Assembly (NCBI RefSeq): GCF_014205255.1
Contig: NZ_JACHNE010000001.1
Span: 4,340,001 to 4,404,000, forward strand
Length of the DNA: 64,000 nucleotides
Source: Streptomyces caelestis
GTDB taxonomy: Bacteria > Actinomycetota > Actinomycetes > Streptomycetales > Streptomycetaceae
Direction: 5' to 3'
The notes under the pieces are model-generated. The model did not search any database. It was not told the DNA's origin and worked only from the letters and a program-made list of their open reading frames with translations. Shown one piece after another: positions 27,128-36,278 of this stretch; within the stretch, counting starts at the first letter, position 1, and every line of letters begins with the position of its first letter. A program made the position numbers and the translations under genes.

Positions 27128-27445
27128 TCACCTCTCGGGCGGAGAGAAGACCACCAGCACCCTCAGGTCCTCGGTGATGTGGTGGAACTTGTGCGCGACG
27201 CCGGCCGGTACGTAGATCACGCTGCCGCGTGCCACCTGCGTCGTCTCCAGGCCGACGGTGATCGCGGCGCGGCCGCTCACAACGAAGTAGACCTCGTCCT
27301 GATTGTGCGGTTTCTGTGGATCCTGGTCGCCCGCATCGAGGGCGTACAGGCCGACCGACATGTTCTGCTCCCGCAGAAACTGCAGGTAGGCGCCCTCGTT
27401 CGCGGCGCGCTCCGCCTCCAGTTCGTCCAGCCGGAATGCCTTCAT
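27128..27445 (-). CDS. Cupin-domain protein
   Basis: 105 residues, a single cupin barrel. Motif 1 is KPHNQDEVYFVVSGRAAITVG and motif 2 is GSVIYVPAGVAHKFHHI, with His and Glu residues able to bind a metal. Small cupins of this kind can be dioxygenases, isomerases or sensors, so no reaction can be named. Start ATG 27445 follows a purine-rich AAGG. Transcribed divergently from the membrane protein at 27506. Confidence 0.85.
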   Translation of the reverse strand: MKAFRLDELEAERAANEGAYLQFLREQNMSVGLYALDAGDQDPQKPHNQDEVYFVVSGRAAITVGLETTQVARGSVIYVPAGVAHKFHHITEDLRVLVVFSPPER

Positions 27446-27505
27446 CGCCTTGTCCGCCCCTGCCTTTTGTGCCCATGTCCGATCAGGTCTGCAACGATCA
27501 GACAC

Positions 27506-27883
27506 ATGATGAATTTCGTAGTCAAGACGATCGCCAACGCGGGTGCCCTGGCGGTCGCCGTATGGCTGCTCGACAAGATCACCCTGACCGGTGACAGCAC
27601 GGGCAAGAAGATCGGCACCCTGATCATCGTCGCGCTGATCTTCGGCCTGGTGAACTTCCTGGTCAAGCCGGTCGTCAAGCTCCTCAGCCTCCCGCTGCTG
27701 ATCCTGACGCTCGGCCTGTTCACCCTGGTCGTCAACGCGCTGATGCTGCTGCTCACCTCGTGGCTGGCCGACAAGCTCGACCTCAGCTTCCACGTGGAGG
27801 GCTTCTGGACGGCCGTCCTGGGCGGCCTGATCATCTCGGTCGTCTCCTGGGCGCTGAACGTCGTCCTGCCCGACAAGGACTGA
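27506..27883 (+). CDS. Phage-holin-family-4-like membrane protein
   Basis: 125 residues with four hydrophobic segments and little else. The family (PF04020-type, YvlD-like) is widespread in bacteria and despite its name has no shown lytic role. Two ATGs in a row (27506, 27509). The stop is six nt before ptpA, so it is probably in the same operon as ptpA and the cystathionine gamma-lyase-like gene. Confidence 0.85.
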   Translation: MMNFVVKTIANAGALAVAVWLLDKITLTGDSTGKKIGTLIIVALIFGLVNFLVKPVVKLLSLPLLILTLGLFTLVVNALMLLLTSWLADKLDLSFHVEGFWTAVLGGLIISVVSWALNVVLPDKD

Positions 27884-27889
27884 GCAGGC

Positions 27890-28381
27890 ATGACATACCG
27901 CGTCTGCTTCGTCTGCACGGGCAACATCTGCCGCTCCCCGATAGCCGAGATCGTCTTCCGCGCGCGTGTGGCGGAGGCCGGTCTCGGCGGGCTGGTCGAG
28001 GTCGACAGCGCCGGCACGGGCGGCTGGCACGAGGGCGACGGCGCCGACCCGCGCACGGTGGCGATCCTGGAGGAGAACGGCTACGCCACCGGCCACACGG
28101 CCCGGCAGTTCCAGTCGTCGTGGTTCTCCCGTCTCGACCTGGTCGTCGCCCTCGACTCCGGCCACCTCAGGGCGCTGCGCCGCCTCGCGCCCACGGAACA
28201 GGACGCGCAGAAGGTGCGTCTGCTGCGTTCGTACGACCCCGCCGCCGACGGCGACCTCGACGTACCGGACCCCTACTACGGGGGCGCCGAGGGCTTCGAG
28301 GAGTGCCTTGAGATGGTGGAGGCGGCGAGCGCCGGTCTGCTCATCGCAGTGCGTGAGGACCTGGAGGGACAGGCGGCATGA
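27890..28381 (+). CDS. ptpA: Low-molecular-weight protein tyrosine phosphatase PtpA
   Basis: 163 residues. The P-loop CTGNICRS (residues 9-16) holds the nucleophilic Cys and the Arg. The general-acid Asp is in VPDPYYGG (~126). S. coelicolor PtpA dephosphorylates phosphotyrosine and affects antibiotic production. Its last four nt overlap the next gene (ATGA), so the two are translationally coupled. Confidence 0.95.
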   Translation: MTYRVCFVCTGNICRSPIAEIVFRARVAEAGLGGLVEVDSAGTGGWHEGDGADPRTVAILEENGYATGHTARQFQSSWFSRLDLVVALDSGHLRALRRLAPTEQDAQKVRLLRSYDPAADGDLDVPDPYYGGAEGFEECLEMVEAASAGLLIAVREDLEGQAA

Positions 28382-29604
28382 GCGAATCCGCGACGGATGA
28401 CGCGCATCGGGTGACGGGCGGCGCAGGTCCGGCGACGGGTGCCGCGGGCCGCATGGCGCGCGACGGCGACCAGGCGGCCGCGGTTGCCGGTGAGGGCACG
28501 CGCGCGGTGCGGGCCGGGCTGCCCGAGCCGGCCAAGTACGAGCCCACCCTGCCCGGACCGGTGTTCGCCGCCCACTACCACCTGCCGGGCGAGCCCACCG
28601 GCCCCTACACCTACGGCCGTGACGAGAACCCGACCTGGACGCTGCTGGAGCGCGCCGTAGGCGAGCTGGAGGCGCCCGGCCAGGACGGCGTGGAGACGCT
28701 CGTGTTCGCCTCCGGCATGGCCGCGATCTCGGCGGTCCTCTTCTCCCAGCTGCGCGCCGGGGACGTGTGCGTCCTGCCCGACGACGGCTACCAGGCGCTG
28801 CCCCTGGTGAGCGCCCAGCTGGAGGCGTACGGCATCGAGGTGCGCACCGCCCCCACCGGCGGTGACGCCCAGCTCGACGTCCTCGACGGCGCGAAGCTGC
28901 TGTGGATCGAGACCCCGTCGAACCCCGGGCTCGATGTGTGCGACATCAGGCGGCTCGCAGAGGCGGCGCACGCGCGTGGCGCCCTGGTAGCCGTGGACAA
29001 CACCCTCGCGACACCGCTCGGCCAGCGCCCCCTGGAACTCGGCGCGGACTTCGCGGTGGCCAGCGGCACCAAGCAGCTCACCGGTCACGGCGACATCCTC
29101 CTGGGCTACGTCGTCGGCCGGGACCGCGAGGCCATGGCCGCCGTACGGCGCTGGCGCAAGATCGTCGGTGCCATTCCCGGGCCGATGGAGGCCTGGCTCG
29201 CGCACCGTTCCATCGCGACGCTCCAGATGCGGGTCGACCGGCAGAGCGCGACGGCCCTGGCGGTCGCCGAGGCGCTGCGCGAGCGGCCCGAGGTGACCGG
29301 GCTGCGCTACCCCGGACTTCCCGGCGACCCCGCGCACAAGATCGCCGCGCAGCAGATGCGGCGCTTCGGGTGTGTGGTGTCGTTCACGCTGCCCACGCGC
29401 GCGCGTGCCGACCGTTTTCTCGACGCCCTGCGGCTCGTGGACGACGCGACGAGCTTCGGCGGGGTGCGGTCCACGGCCGAACGGCGCGGACGCTGGGGCG
29501 GTGACGCGGTACCGGAGGGCTTCATCCGCCTGTCGGTCGGCGCCGAGGATCCGCAGGACCTGGTGGCCGATGTGCTGCGCGCGCTGGACACGTCGGCAGC
29601 CTGA
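28378..29604 (+). CDS. Cystathionine gamma-lyase-type PLP enzyme
   Basis: 408 residues with a long variable N-terminus (~50). Cys/Met-metabolism PLP fold: VFASGMAAISAVL, WIETPSNPGLDVCDI, DNTLATPLGQRPLELGAD, and the PLP lysine in SGTKQLTGHGD (~232). These enzymes cleave cystathionine or related thioethers. The product is unproven; a gamma-lyase or synthase are both possible. Coupled to ptpA by a 4-nt overlap and followed by a clear terminator. Confidence 0.9.
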   Translation: MSESATDDAHRVTGGAGPATGAAGRMARDGDQAAAVAGEGTRAVRAGLPEPAKYEPTLPGPVFAAHYHLPGEPTGPYTYGRDENPTWTLLERAVGELEAPGQDGVETLVFASGMAAISAVLFSQLRAGDVCVLPDDGYQALPLVSAQLEAYGIEVRTAPTGGDAQLDVLDGAKLLWIETPSNPGLDVCDIRRLAEAAHARGALVAVDNTLATPLGQRPLELGADFAVASGTKQLTGHGDILLGYVVGRDREAMAAVRRWRKIVGAIPGPMEAWLAHRSIATLQMRVDRQSATALAVAEALRERPEVTGLRYPGLPGDPAHKIAAQQMRRFGCVVSFTLPTRARADRFLDALRLVDDATSFGGVRSTAERRGRWGGDAVPEGFIRLSVGAEDPQDLVADVLRALDTSAA

Positions 29605-29616
29605 CCATGTCCCCAC

Positions 29617-29655
29617 GGACGGTCCGAGCCTCCCCCCTCGTAGCTCGGACCGTCC
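29617..29655 (+). terminator. Terminator after the ptpA-cystathionine gamma-lyase operon
   Basis: A 13-bp perfect stem (GGACGGTCCGAGC at 29617-29629 pairing with 29643-29655) with a 13-nt loop, starting 12 nt after the stop codon. There is no long U tract, as is usual for Streptomyces terminators. Confidence 0.8.
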
Positions 29656-29697
29656 CCCGGTTCCGCGCGCAAGAACCGCGCGACCAAGGCTAGTTGA

Positions 29698-29732
29698 CTC
29701 TCTGTCAGTGTCCAATCACAGTAGCGACAGAG
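29698..29732. promoter_or_regulatory. Inverted repeat upstream of the LysR gene
   Basis: CTCTGTC at 29698-29704 pairs with GACAGAG at 29726-29732. TTGACT (29694-29699) could be a -35 box overlapping the left arm. Operator function is inferred. Confidence 0.35.
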
Positions 29733-29799
29733 ACCTATCGACTTATTTATAGTTGGGCACGGCCGGGAGCCGGGAGCGGGGCCGAAGAGGGGAGAGTGC

Positions 29800-30708
29800 G
29801 TGGTGGATCTGGCCTTGCTACGGACCTTCGTGACCGTGCACCGGGCCGGCTCCTTCACCCGCGCCGCCGCCCTGCTCGGCCTCTCCCAGCCGGCCGTCAC
29901 CTCCCAGATCCGCACGCTGGAGCGGCAGTTGGGCCGCCCCCTGTTCCTGCGGCAGGCCCGCGGCGTGACCCCGACCAGCATCGGGGACGAACTCGCCCAC
30001 AAGGCCGCACCGCATCTCGACGCCCTTGTCGAGATAACCGAGACCGGCCTCGACGACGACTCCTCCTTACGGACGCTGCACCTCGCCGGACCTCCGGAGT
30101 TCACCGCGGAACGAGCCCTGCCCGCCCTCACGGAGCTGACCGGCGAGGACGGCCAGGGCTTCGCCCTGCGCGCCTCCTTCGGGAACGCCGAGGAAACGCT
30201 GGAAGGGCTTTCCGCCGGGCATCATGATCTGGCCATCAGCACGGCCCGCCCGCGGGGTGCCCTGCTCACGGCGACTGCGCTCTGCGACGAGGAACACGTC
30301 CTGGTCGCCGCCCCACGCTGGGCCGAACAGATCGGCGCCGGACAGCCCGACCGCAAGCCGGAACCGGCCCTGGAGCAGGTTCCCGTGGTGGAGGTGCACG
30401 AGTCGCTGCCCTTCGTCTCCCGCTACTGGGCCTCCGTCTTCGACTCGCGTCCGGCAGCCCCCGGCACCGTCGTCGTCCCCGACCTGCGTGCGGTTCTGGC
30501 CTGCGCGGTCGCGGGAGCGGGCCTGGCGGTGCTGCCGCGATATCTGTGCGCGGCGGCGTTGGAGCGGGGTGACGTCGTCGCCCTGCACGAGCCGGCGGTG
30601 CCGCCGCTGCGTACGTACTTCCTGGTGGTCCGCACCGGGACGCTTGCGATGCCCCATATCGCGCGGGCCCACGAGTGGTTGCAGCGGGCGGCGGCCGACT
30701 GGTGCTAG
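29800..30708 (+). CDS. LysR-family transcriptional regulator
   Basis: 302 residues, the usual LTTR length. The HTH reads LLRTFVTVHRAGSFTRAA then LGLSQPAVTSQIRTLERQLG, and the C-terminal part is the LTTR effector domain. Starts GTG 29800 after GGGGAGAG. The upstream gap has an inverted repeat CTCTGTC...GACAGAG (29698-29732) which may be its operator. Its target gene is not evident here. Confidence 0.9.
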   Translation: MVDLALLRTFVTVHRAGSFTRAAALLGLSQPAVTSQIRTLERQLGRPLFLRQARGVTPTSIGDELAHKAAPHLDALVEITETGLDDDSSLRTLHLAGPPEFTAERALPALTELTGEDGQGFALRASFGNAEETLEGLSAGHHDLAISTARPRGALLTATALCDEEHVLVAAPRWAEQIGAGQPDRKPEPALEQVPVVEVHESLPFVSRYWASVFDSRPAAPGTVVVPDLRAVLACAVAGAGLAVLPRYLCAAALERGDVVALHEPAVPPLRTYFLVVRTGTLAMPHIARAHEWLQRAAADWC

Positions 30709-30805
30709 GAGGCGCCCGAGGGCGGGTGCCGGGTTGCGCGGGCGCGCATGCCGGCTGTCCGGACAGTGCCTCACTCTGAGAGCCCGGACGGTGACGTTTC
30801 GCGAT

Positions 30806-30819
30806 GTTTCACGTGGAAC
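30806..30819. other. parS: parS-like site, one mismatch
   Basis: GTTTCACGTGGAAC, one base off the consensus, just upstream of the Nudix hydrolase start at 30841. Confidence 0.7.
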
Positions 30820-30840
30820 CAACCGGGCCACATTTCACCC

Positions 30841-31323
30841 ATGACCGTCCGACCTGTGGTCAAGCGCACCGCCCGTGCCGTTCTGCTGGACGGTGACGAC
30901 CTGATCCTGATCAAGCGCACCAAGCCGGGCCTGGACCCCTACTGGCTCACTCCCGGCGGCGGGGTCGAGCCCAGCGACCCGACCGTTGTCGACGCCCTGC
31001 ACCGCGAGGTGTACGAGGAGCTCGGCGCGAAGATCACCAACGTGGTGCCCTGCTTCGTGGACACCGTGGAGCACATTGGGGACGACGGCGGCGCGACCGG
31101 TGTGAAGGTGCAGCACTTCTTCGTCTGCCGCCTGGAGTCCATGGATCCCTCGCTCCGCCACGGCCCCGAGGTGGACGAGCCCGTCGGCGAGTACGAGATC
31201 GTGCGCGTGCCCTTCACCCGGGTCGGAATCGCCTCCGTCCATCTCGTGCCGTTGTCGCTGCGGCACTACCTGGACGGCAACATCGAGGGCGTACTCGCCA
31301 TGCACGCCTCCGACCTGGGCTGA
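30841..31323 (+). CDS. Nudix hydrolase
   Basis: 160 residues. The Nudix box G-G-V-E-P-S-D then HREVYEELGA (~40-63) is complete except for a small change before the REVxEE helix. It should hydrolyse a nucleoside diphosphate linked to another group, with Mg2+. Substrate unknown. Start ATG 30841 is preferred; extension to 30748 would run through the parS-like site. It ends 14 bp from the convergent globin-reductase. Confidence 0.87.
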   Translation: MTVRPVVKRTARAVLLDGDDLILIKRTKPGLDPYWLTPGGGVEPSDPTVVDALHREVYEELGAKITNVVPCFVDTVEHIGDDGGATGVKVQHFFVCRLESMDPSLRHGPEVDEPVGEYEIVRVPFTRVGIASVHLVPLSLRHYLDGNIEGVLAMHASDLG

Positions 31324-31337
31324 CACCGGAGGCGGAA

Positions 31338-32936
31338 TCAGGACCCGGCCGCGACCAGTTCCTCCACGGAGTCATGCCGTATGCGCTCCGACGGGATGCC
31401 GATGTCCCGGAGGGCGTCCACACCGCTGCGGATCATCCCGGGAGGGCCCGACAGGTAGGCGTCGTACTCGTTCCACGGCCCGTAAGCGCGAACCGCGTCC
31501 GGAAGCTGCTGGTGTGCCTGCTGGTCGATGATCGCGCGGACGGAGAGCCAGGGGTGGCTCTGCTGAAGGCGGAGCATGGTGTCGATGTCGTACAGGTCAT
31601 GGTCGGTGCGGGCACCGTAGAAGACCTCGACCGGCCGGCGTTCCCCGTGCTCGGCGACGTCCTCGACCAGCGCCTTGATGGGCGCTATGCCGGTGCCGCC
31701 GCCCAGGCAGAGCAGCCCGCTGTCGGTGGTGTGGTCCACGGTCATGGAACCGGCGGGCGGGCCGAGCCGGACGATGTCACCGGGTCGGGCGCGGTGCACC
31801 AGGGCGTTGGAGACCCAGCCCGCCGGGACGGCCTTCACGTGGAACGACAGCAGGCCGTCGGAGCGTGGCGCCGAGGCGAAGGAGTAGTGCCGCCATATCC
31901 GGGGCCACCAGGGGGTCTCCAGGCTCGTGTACTGCCCGGCGAGGAAAGGGTAGGGCTGGTCGGGGCGGACGGTGACGACCGCGATGTCCGGCGTCCTGAG
32001 GTCGTGCGTGACGATCTCGGCGTACCACCAGGCCGGGGCACGCAGTTCGTCGGCGGCCGCCGCGTCGATCATGATCTGGGAGATCGTGGTGTACGTCCGG
32101 ACCCAGGCCGCCTCCATCTCCGCGGACCAGACCTCGCCGGCGTACTTGCTCAGCGCGCCGATCAGGCATTCGCCGACGGCCGGATAGTGCTCGGCCCGCG
32201 TCCCGTACTTCCGGTGGCCCCGGCCGAGATTCTGCAGGTAGTCGACCAGGACATCGGTGTTGTCGATGTGCTCGGCAGCCGTGAGCAGTGCTCTGAGCAG
32301 CCGGTCCCGCTGGGTGTCCATCGCGGCCGGGAAGAGCGAGCGCAGGTCGGGGTGGCGGACGAAGAGCAGGGCGTAGAAGTACGAGGTGACCTTGTCGGCC
32401 ACGGGCGCGACCTCTGCCATGGCCCGGCGAATGAGGACGGCGTCCGGGGAACCTTCCTCGGCCGGGGCGGAGGCGGCCGGTCCTGGGGGTGTCACCGGTG
32501 CGGGCTGCTGGGCGGGTACGCGCGACTCGAGGGGAGTAGCCGTGGCGGAGGCGAAAGGCGCCGGGGCCGGGGCCGGTGGGTCCGTCGTGGGCGCGGGTCG
32601 AGGCGACGAGGCCGCGGGAGAAGGGGTGGAGGGTGCGGGCGAGGGGGCGGGTGCGGTCACGGGTATCGCGTCCGGGGATTCGCGCTCCAGGTCCGGCGCA
32701 TGAGTGCTCGCGCCGTCTGTGGCGCCGTCGGTCGTCGAGGCGGGTGGAGCCGCTGCGCCGTCTGCCGGCGCTGCCGGGTCGGCCGTCTGCCGGCCCACCG
32801 GGCGTATCACGGCCGGGCGACGGCCGTCCGGTGTCCCGGGCTCGTTACCCGGCGTCGGCTTGGTGCGGGGCGTGAACCAGTCGCCCCCGCCGCCGGAAGT
32901 GCCGTTGTCGGCCGACGTGGTGGTCGGAGCGTCCAT
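31338..32936 (-). CDS. Globin-ferredoxin reductase (flavohaemoprotein-like) with long disordered N-terminus
   Basis: 532 residues. Residues 1-160 are a Pro/Ala/Thr/Ser-rich disordered stretch. Residues ~165-295 are a single-domain globin with a proximal His in LGRGHRKYGTRAEHYPAVG (~240). Residues ~300-532 are an FAD/NAD(P)H reductase with RHYSFASAPR (~348), GGGTGIAP (~413) and a C-terminal SGPPGMIRSG. NO dioxygenase activity is the usual role of the fold. The start at 32936 (MDAPTTT) follows GGCGAGG; an upstream frame to 33059 has no ribosome site. Confidence 0.85.
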   Translation of the reverse strand: MDAPTTTSADNGTSGGGGDWFTPRTKPTPGNEPGTPDGRRPAVIRPVGRQTADPAAPADGAAAPPASTTDGATDGASTHAPDLERESPDAIPVTAPAPSPAPSTPSPAASSPRPAPTTDPPAPAPAPFASATATPLESRVPAQQPAPVTPPGPAASAPAEEGSPDAVLIRRAMAEVAPVADKVTSYFYALLFVRHPDLRSLFPAAMDTQRDRLLRALLTAAEHIDNTDVLVDYLQNLGRGHRKYGTRAEHYPAVGECLIGALSKYAGEVWSAEMEAAWVRTYTTISQIMIDAAAADELRAPAWWYAEIVTHDLRTPDIAVVTVRPDQPYPFLAGQYTSLETPWWPRIWRHYSFASAPRSDGLLSFHVKAVPAGWVSNALVHRARPGDIVRLGPPAGSMTVDHTTDSGLLCLGGGTGIAPIKALVEDVAEHGERRPVEVFYGARTDHDLYDIDTMLRLQQSHPWLSVRAIIDQQAHQQLPDAVRAYGPWNEYDAYLSGPPGMIRSGVDALRDIGIPSERIRHDSVEELVAAGS

Positions 32937-33487
32937 GGTGTGCCTCGCCTCGAGCATCTTTCGGTCGGTCTGCGCACTTCCCCAGTCGGAAGGTGCCTGC
33001 TTCCCCCGTGGACGGACTGCGTACCCATCCGGTGTCGCGGCCAATGCAGCCACATTCAACCCATGTTCCAGCTCTGTACGGACAAGTAAGGCAAGAGTGT
33101 GACATTGGCCGCAGTATTCCCACCTGAGCTTCCCACTCGTCTGGGCGGCTCAGTCGCATAACCGGAAACGCGGGTCTTCGATCTCTCCGTCCCGTTAGGC
33201 TGCATTGCCCTGTACGCGGCCCACACAGAACGGGGCGCCCGCCCCGGACGTGAACCGGAGTCGACCCTACCGGCCACCGCTGTGCACACAAGTCCCCCCT
33301 TGCCCCGTCACGAATGAGGGCAGGGCGCGCATCATCGGTACCGTCAAGAGCGGGCGACGCGCACGTTTCACGTGAAACGTCCGGCGTCTGTCCACGCTGT
33401 GTGCAGTCGGCTAAAACTGGCCAAAAGCTCGTATCCGTCCGGGGAAAGAGGTGGACGTCAGGGCTCCGGTCGGACAGCCTGACCTGC
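32937..33487. other. Large divergent gap containing one parS
   Basis: 551 bp between the globin-reductase and the GNAT gene. Contains a perfect parS at 33365-33378 and both promoters. Short ORFs here have weak codon bias. I see no RNA gene. Confidence 0.5.
33365..33378. other. parS: parS site (perfect)
   Basis: GTTTCACGTGAAAC in the intergenic region upstream of the GNAT gene; read in frame from an upstream false start it gives HVSRET. Confidence 0.9.
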
Positions 33488-34354
33488 GTGCCGACTCCTT
33501 CCCTTGCCTCTTTGCCCATCCGCCGTCTGACGCTCCGCGACCTCGCCGCCTGCGCCGACTTGTCCGAGGATCGGGGGTGGCCACGGGAGGAGCACAAGTG
33601 GGGCTTCCTCCTCACGGCCGGCAAGGGCTACGGCATCGACGACCCCGACGGCGGCCTCGTGAGCGCCTGTGTCGTCACCGAGTACGGACCGCAGGAGCGT
33701 CCCTCCCTCGCGGCGATCGGCATGGTCCTCGTAGCCGCACGACACGCCCGACAGGGAGTGGGACGCCGCCTGACGCGCCACGTCGTCTCCTCTATGGGCA
33801 CCACACCTCTCACCCTGCATGCCACGCCGAACGGCCGGCCCCTCTACGAGGAACTCGGCTTCAAGGTCACCGGACGGGCGGAGATGGTGTGCGGGCGTTT
33901 CACTCCTAGTGGGCCGCAGCCGACGGTCGCCACCCGTGCCGCGACCGCCGAGGATCTCGCCGTGATCCTCCGGTTCGACGAGCAGGCGTTCGGGACCGAC
34001 CGCACCCACATCGTCGCCCGACTGCCGGCCTTCGCCGACCAGTTGCGTGTGGCGGAGGAGGACGGGCGGATCATCGGATACGCGGCCGCCTGGCCCAACA
34101 TGGACACCCATGTCGTCGGTCCGCTCATCGCGCGTGACACGTCGGTGGCCCAGGCGCTCATCGCCTCCCTCGCCGCCCACACCGACCGTCCCCTGCGCAC
34201 CGACATCGACGTACGGCACACCGAACTGCTCGCGTGGGCGAAGGAGCGCGGTCTGGCGTCCGTCGCCTTCAACTCGGTGATGTCGTACGGGATCACCGAG
34301 CTGCCCGGGGACTGGAGTCGTCGGTTCGCCCCGGTCACGGTCGCGGCGGGCTAG
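33488..34354 (+). CDS. GNAT acetyltransferase, two-domain
   Basis: 288 residues. The N-terminal GNAT domain has VAARHARQGVGRRLT, the acetyl-CoA loop (Q/R-x-x-G-x-G/A type), and LYEELGFKVTG. The C-terminal ~140 residues form a second GNAT-like half (ATRAATAEDLAVILRFDEQAF). Acetyl-CoA-dependent N-acetylation of an unknown amine. The GTG start at 33488 has CAGCCT seven nt upstream, fitting a leaderless message; the longer ORF would include the parS. Confidence 0.8.
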   Translation: MPTPSLASLPIRRLTLRDLAACADLSEDRGWPREEHKWGFLLTAGKGYGIDDPDGGLVSACVVTEYGPQERPSLAAIGMVLVAARHARQGVGRRLTRHVVSSMGTTPLTLHATPNGRPLYEELGFKVTGRAEMVCGRFTPSGPQPTVATRAATAEDLAVILRFDEQAFGTDRTHIVARLPAFADQLRVAEEDGRIIGYAAAWPNMDTHVVGPLIARDTSVAQALIASLAAHTDRPLRTDIDVRHTELLAWAKERGLASVAFNSVMSYGITELPGDWSRRFAPVTVAAG

Positions 34355-34362
34355 AAGGGCCC

Positions 34363-34412
34363 CGATACGACAACGCCGGCTCCCCAGAGACCAGGGAACC
34401 GGCGTCGTATCG
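34363..34412. terminator. Bidirectional terminator
   Basis: A long stem: CGATACGAC with ACGCCGG on the left pairs with CCGGCGT and CGTATCG on the right, with one bulged base and a loop near 34380-34398. It serves the convergent GNAT and GlcG-type genes. Confidence 0.8.
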
Positions 34413-34426
34413 CTGAAGAGGCCCGC

Positions 34427-34849
34427 TCAGGCGAGGGCCTCCACGGCGGCCGTGGCGAAGGCATGATCCTGCTCCGGGGCGCCGCCGCCGACACCGATCG
34501 CCGCGATCAGGCGACCGTCGCGGTGCACCGGCACACCGCCCGCGATGAACAGCAGGGGCCGGTCGAGCGCGGTGGGCAGGGTGTGGAAGAGGCCTCCGGG
34601 CTGCACGGCATCCACGAGGTCGGCGGTGGCCGCGTTCAGCTGGAGGGCCGTGTAGGCCTTGCGGGTGCTGGTCTCACCGGAGATCAGCACGGCACGGTCG
34701 TCACGCCGGAAGGCGAGCAGATGGCCGCCCGCGTCCAGGACGGTGACGCTGACACTGACACCTGCGGCCTCGGCGGCACGCCGGGCGGTGGTGATGAGGA
34801 CGTCGGCGTCCTGGGCGGTCAGCGGAACGACTGCGGTGGTGGTGCTCAT
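34427..34849 (-). CDS. GlcG/HbpS-family protein (DUF336)
   Basis: 140 residues. The sequence runs LTAQDADVLITTARRAAEAAG, VSVTVLDAGGHLLAFRRDD, RKAYTALQLN, GGVPVHRDGRLIAAIGVGGG: the full GlcG/HbpS fold. HbpS of Streptomyces reticuli binds haem and modulates the SenS sensor kinase, but no sensor gene is adjacent here and there is no signal peptide. Start ATG 34849 (MSTTTAV). Confidence 0.87.
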   Translation of the reverse strand: MSTTTAVVPLTAQDADVLITTARRAAEAAGVSVSVTVLDAGGHLLAFRRDDRAVLISGETSTRKAYTALQLNAATADLVDAVQPGGLFHTLPTALDRPLLFIAGGVPVHRDGRLIAAIGVGGGAPEQDHAFATAAVEALA

Positions 34850-34926
34850 GAGGTGGTTCTCATGGAACAGGCAGGGTCGTACTGGTCCGGGTCGGGGAAT
34901 GGCGGTGAGCCTGGCCGGCCGGTGGC

Positions 34927-36135
34927 TCAGTGGTGGACGGCGGGCCGCTGCTCCGTCGGCACGGATCCCGTGACCACGGAGCCGGGGGCGCCGGCGCGGC
35001 GTTCCAGAGCGGCCGAGAGGACGGCCAGGACCAGGGCTCCCGCGGCCAGGACGGCACCGACCCAATTGGGGGCGGTGTAGCCGAGGCCCGCCGCGATCAC
35101 GAGGCCGCCGAGCCAGGCGGACAGGGCGTTGCCGAGGTTGAAGGCGCCGATGTTCACGGCGGACGCCAGCGTCGGGGCGCCGTGCGCCTGGTCGAGGACC
35201 CGCTTCTGGAGCGGCGGGACGGTCGCGAAGCCCAGGGCGCCGATCAGGGCGATCGTGACGGCCGACAGCAGCTTGTCGTGCGCGGTGAGGGTGAACAGCG
35301 CCAGGACGACGGCCAGCGCGCCCAGGGAGACGTACAGCATGGGCATCAGGGCGCGGTCGGCGAACTTGCCGCCCACGAGGTTGCCGCCGACCATGCCGAG
35401 GCCGAAGAGGACCAGCAGCCAGGTGACGGAGCCGTCGGCGAAGCCCGCGGTGTGGGTCATCATCGGAGCGATGTAGGTGATGGCCGCGAAGACGCCGCCG
35501 AAGCCGAGGACGGTCATCGCCATCGCGAGCAGCACCTGCACGTTCTTGAAGGCGGCGAGCTCGTGCCGCAGGCGCACCCCCTCCGGCTTGGGCATGTCGG
35601 GGACGAGCCGGGCGATGCCGGTCAGGCCGATGGCGCCGAGGGCGGCGACGATGCCGAAGGTCACCCGCCAGCCCACGGATTGCCCGATGAGCGTGCCCAG
35701 CGGGACGCCGACGACGTTGGCGACAGTCAGGCCGGTGAACATCATCGCGATGGCTCCGGCCTTCTTGTCCGGGGCGGCGAGGTCGGCCGCGACGACCGAG
35801 CCGATACCGAAGAAAGCGCCGTGGGCCAGCGAAGCGACGATCCGGCCGATCAGCATGACGGCGAAGGCGGGAGCGAGTGCCGAGAGCAGGTTGCCGACGA
35901 TGAACAGGGCCATCAGCAGCATCAGCATCCGCTTGCGGGAGACCTTGGTGCCCAGAACGGTCATCAGCGGGGCGCCGAACATGACACCGAGCGCGTAGCC
36001 GGTCACCAGGTAGCCGGCAGTGGGAATGGAGACCCCGTAGTCGCCCGCGACCTCGGGCAGCAAGCCCATGATCACGAACTCGGTCGTTCCGATTCCGAAG
36101 GCCCCGATCGCGAGGGCCAGAAGCGCGAGAGGCAT
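34927..36135 (-). CDS. MFS transporter, DHA1 drug-efflux type
   Basis: 402 residues, twelve predicted spans. ALAIGAFGIGTTEFVIMGLLPEVA and YLVTGYALGVMFGAPLMTVLGTKVSRK are the start of the DHA1 family, close to chloramphenicol/arabinose-type exporters (AraJ/CmlR). The start at ATG 36135 (MPLALL) is preferred over 36186. It faces a MarR regulator, probably its repressor. Confidence 0.9.
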   Translation of the reverse strand: MPLALLALAIGAFGIGTTEFVIMGLLPEVAGDYGVSIPTAGYLVTGYALGVMFGAPLMTVLGTKVSRKRMLMLLMALFIVGNLLSALAPAFAVMLIGRIVASLAHGAFFGIGSVVAADLAAPDKKAGAIAMMFTGLTVANVVGVPLGTLIGQSVGWRVTFGIVAALGAIGLTGIARLVPDMPKPEGVRLRHELAAFKNVQVLLAMAMTVLGFGGVFAAITYIAPMMTHTAGFADGSVTWLLVLFGLGMVGGNLVGGKFADRALMPMLYVSLGALAVVLALFTLTAHDKLLSAVTIALIGALGFATVPPLQKRVLDQAHGAPTLASAVNIGAFNLGNALSAWLGGLVIAAGLGYTAPNWVGAVLAAGALVLAVLSAALERRAGAPGSVVTGSVPTEQRPAVHH

Positions 36136-36185
36136 GGAGGGGTACACCTTCCCAGACGATTGCAGGAGCACATTACGCGCGCTCA

Positions 36186-36194
36186 CAATAATTG
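36186..36194. promoter_or_regulatory. MarR-type operator candidate
   Basis: CAATAATTG is a 9-bp palindrome, with a related CAATTG at 36222-36227, both followed by CGG. They lie between the divergent MFS and MarR genes. MarR sites typically are short CAAT/ATTG-rich palindromes. Inference. Confidence 0.4.
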
Positions 36195-36278
36195 CGGACG
36201 CGGGCTATATGCAACCGCCGTCAATTGCGGTCCTGCTCTACCCTGGGTGTCAGCCGCTCCGGGACGGAGGAAACGCCA

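Noticed and set aside
33056..33289. 77-codon minus-strand ORF in the 33-kb gap
   Set aside because: Arg/Ser-rich, no start signal, spans the promoter region of the globin-reductase.
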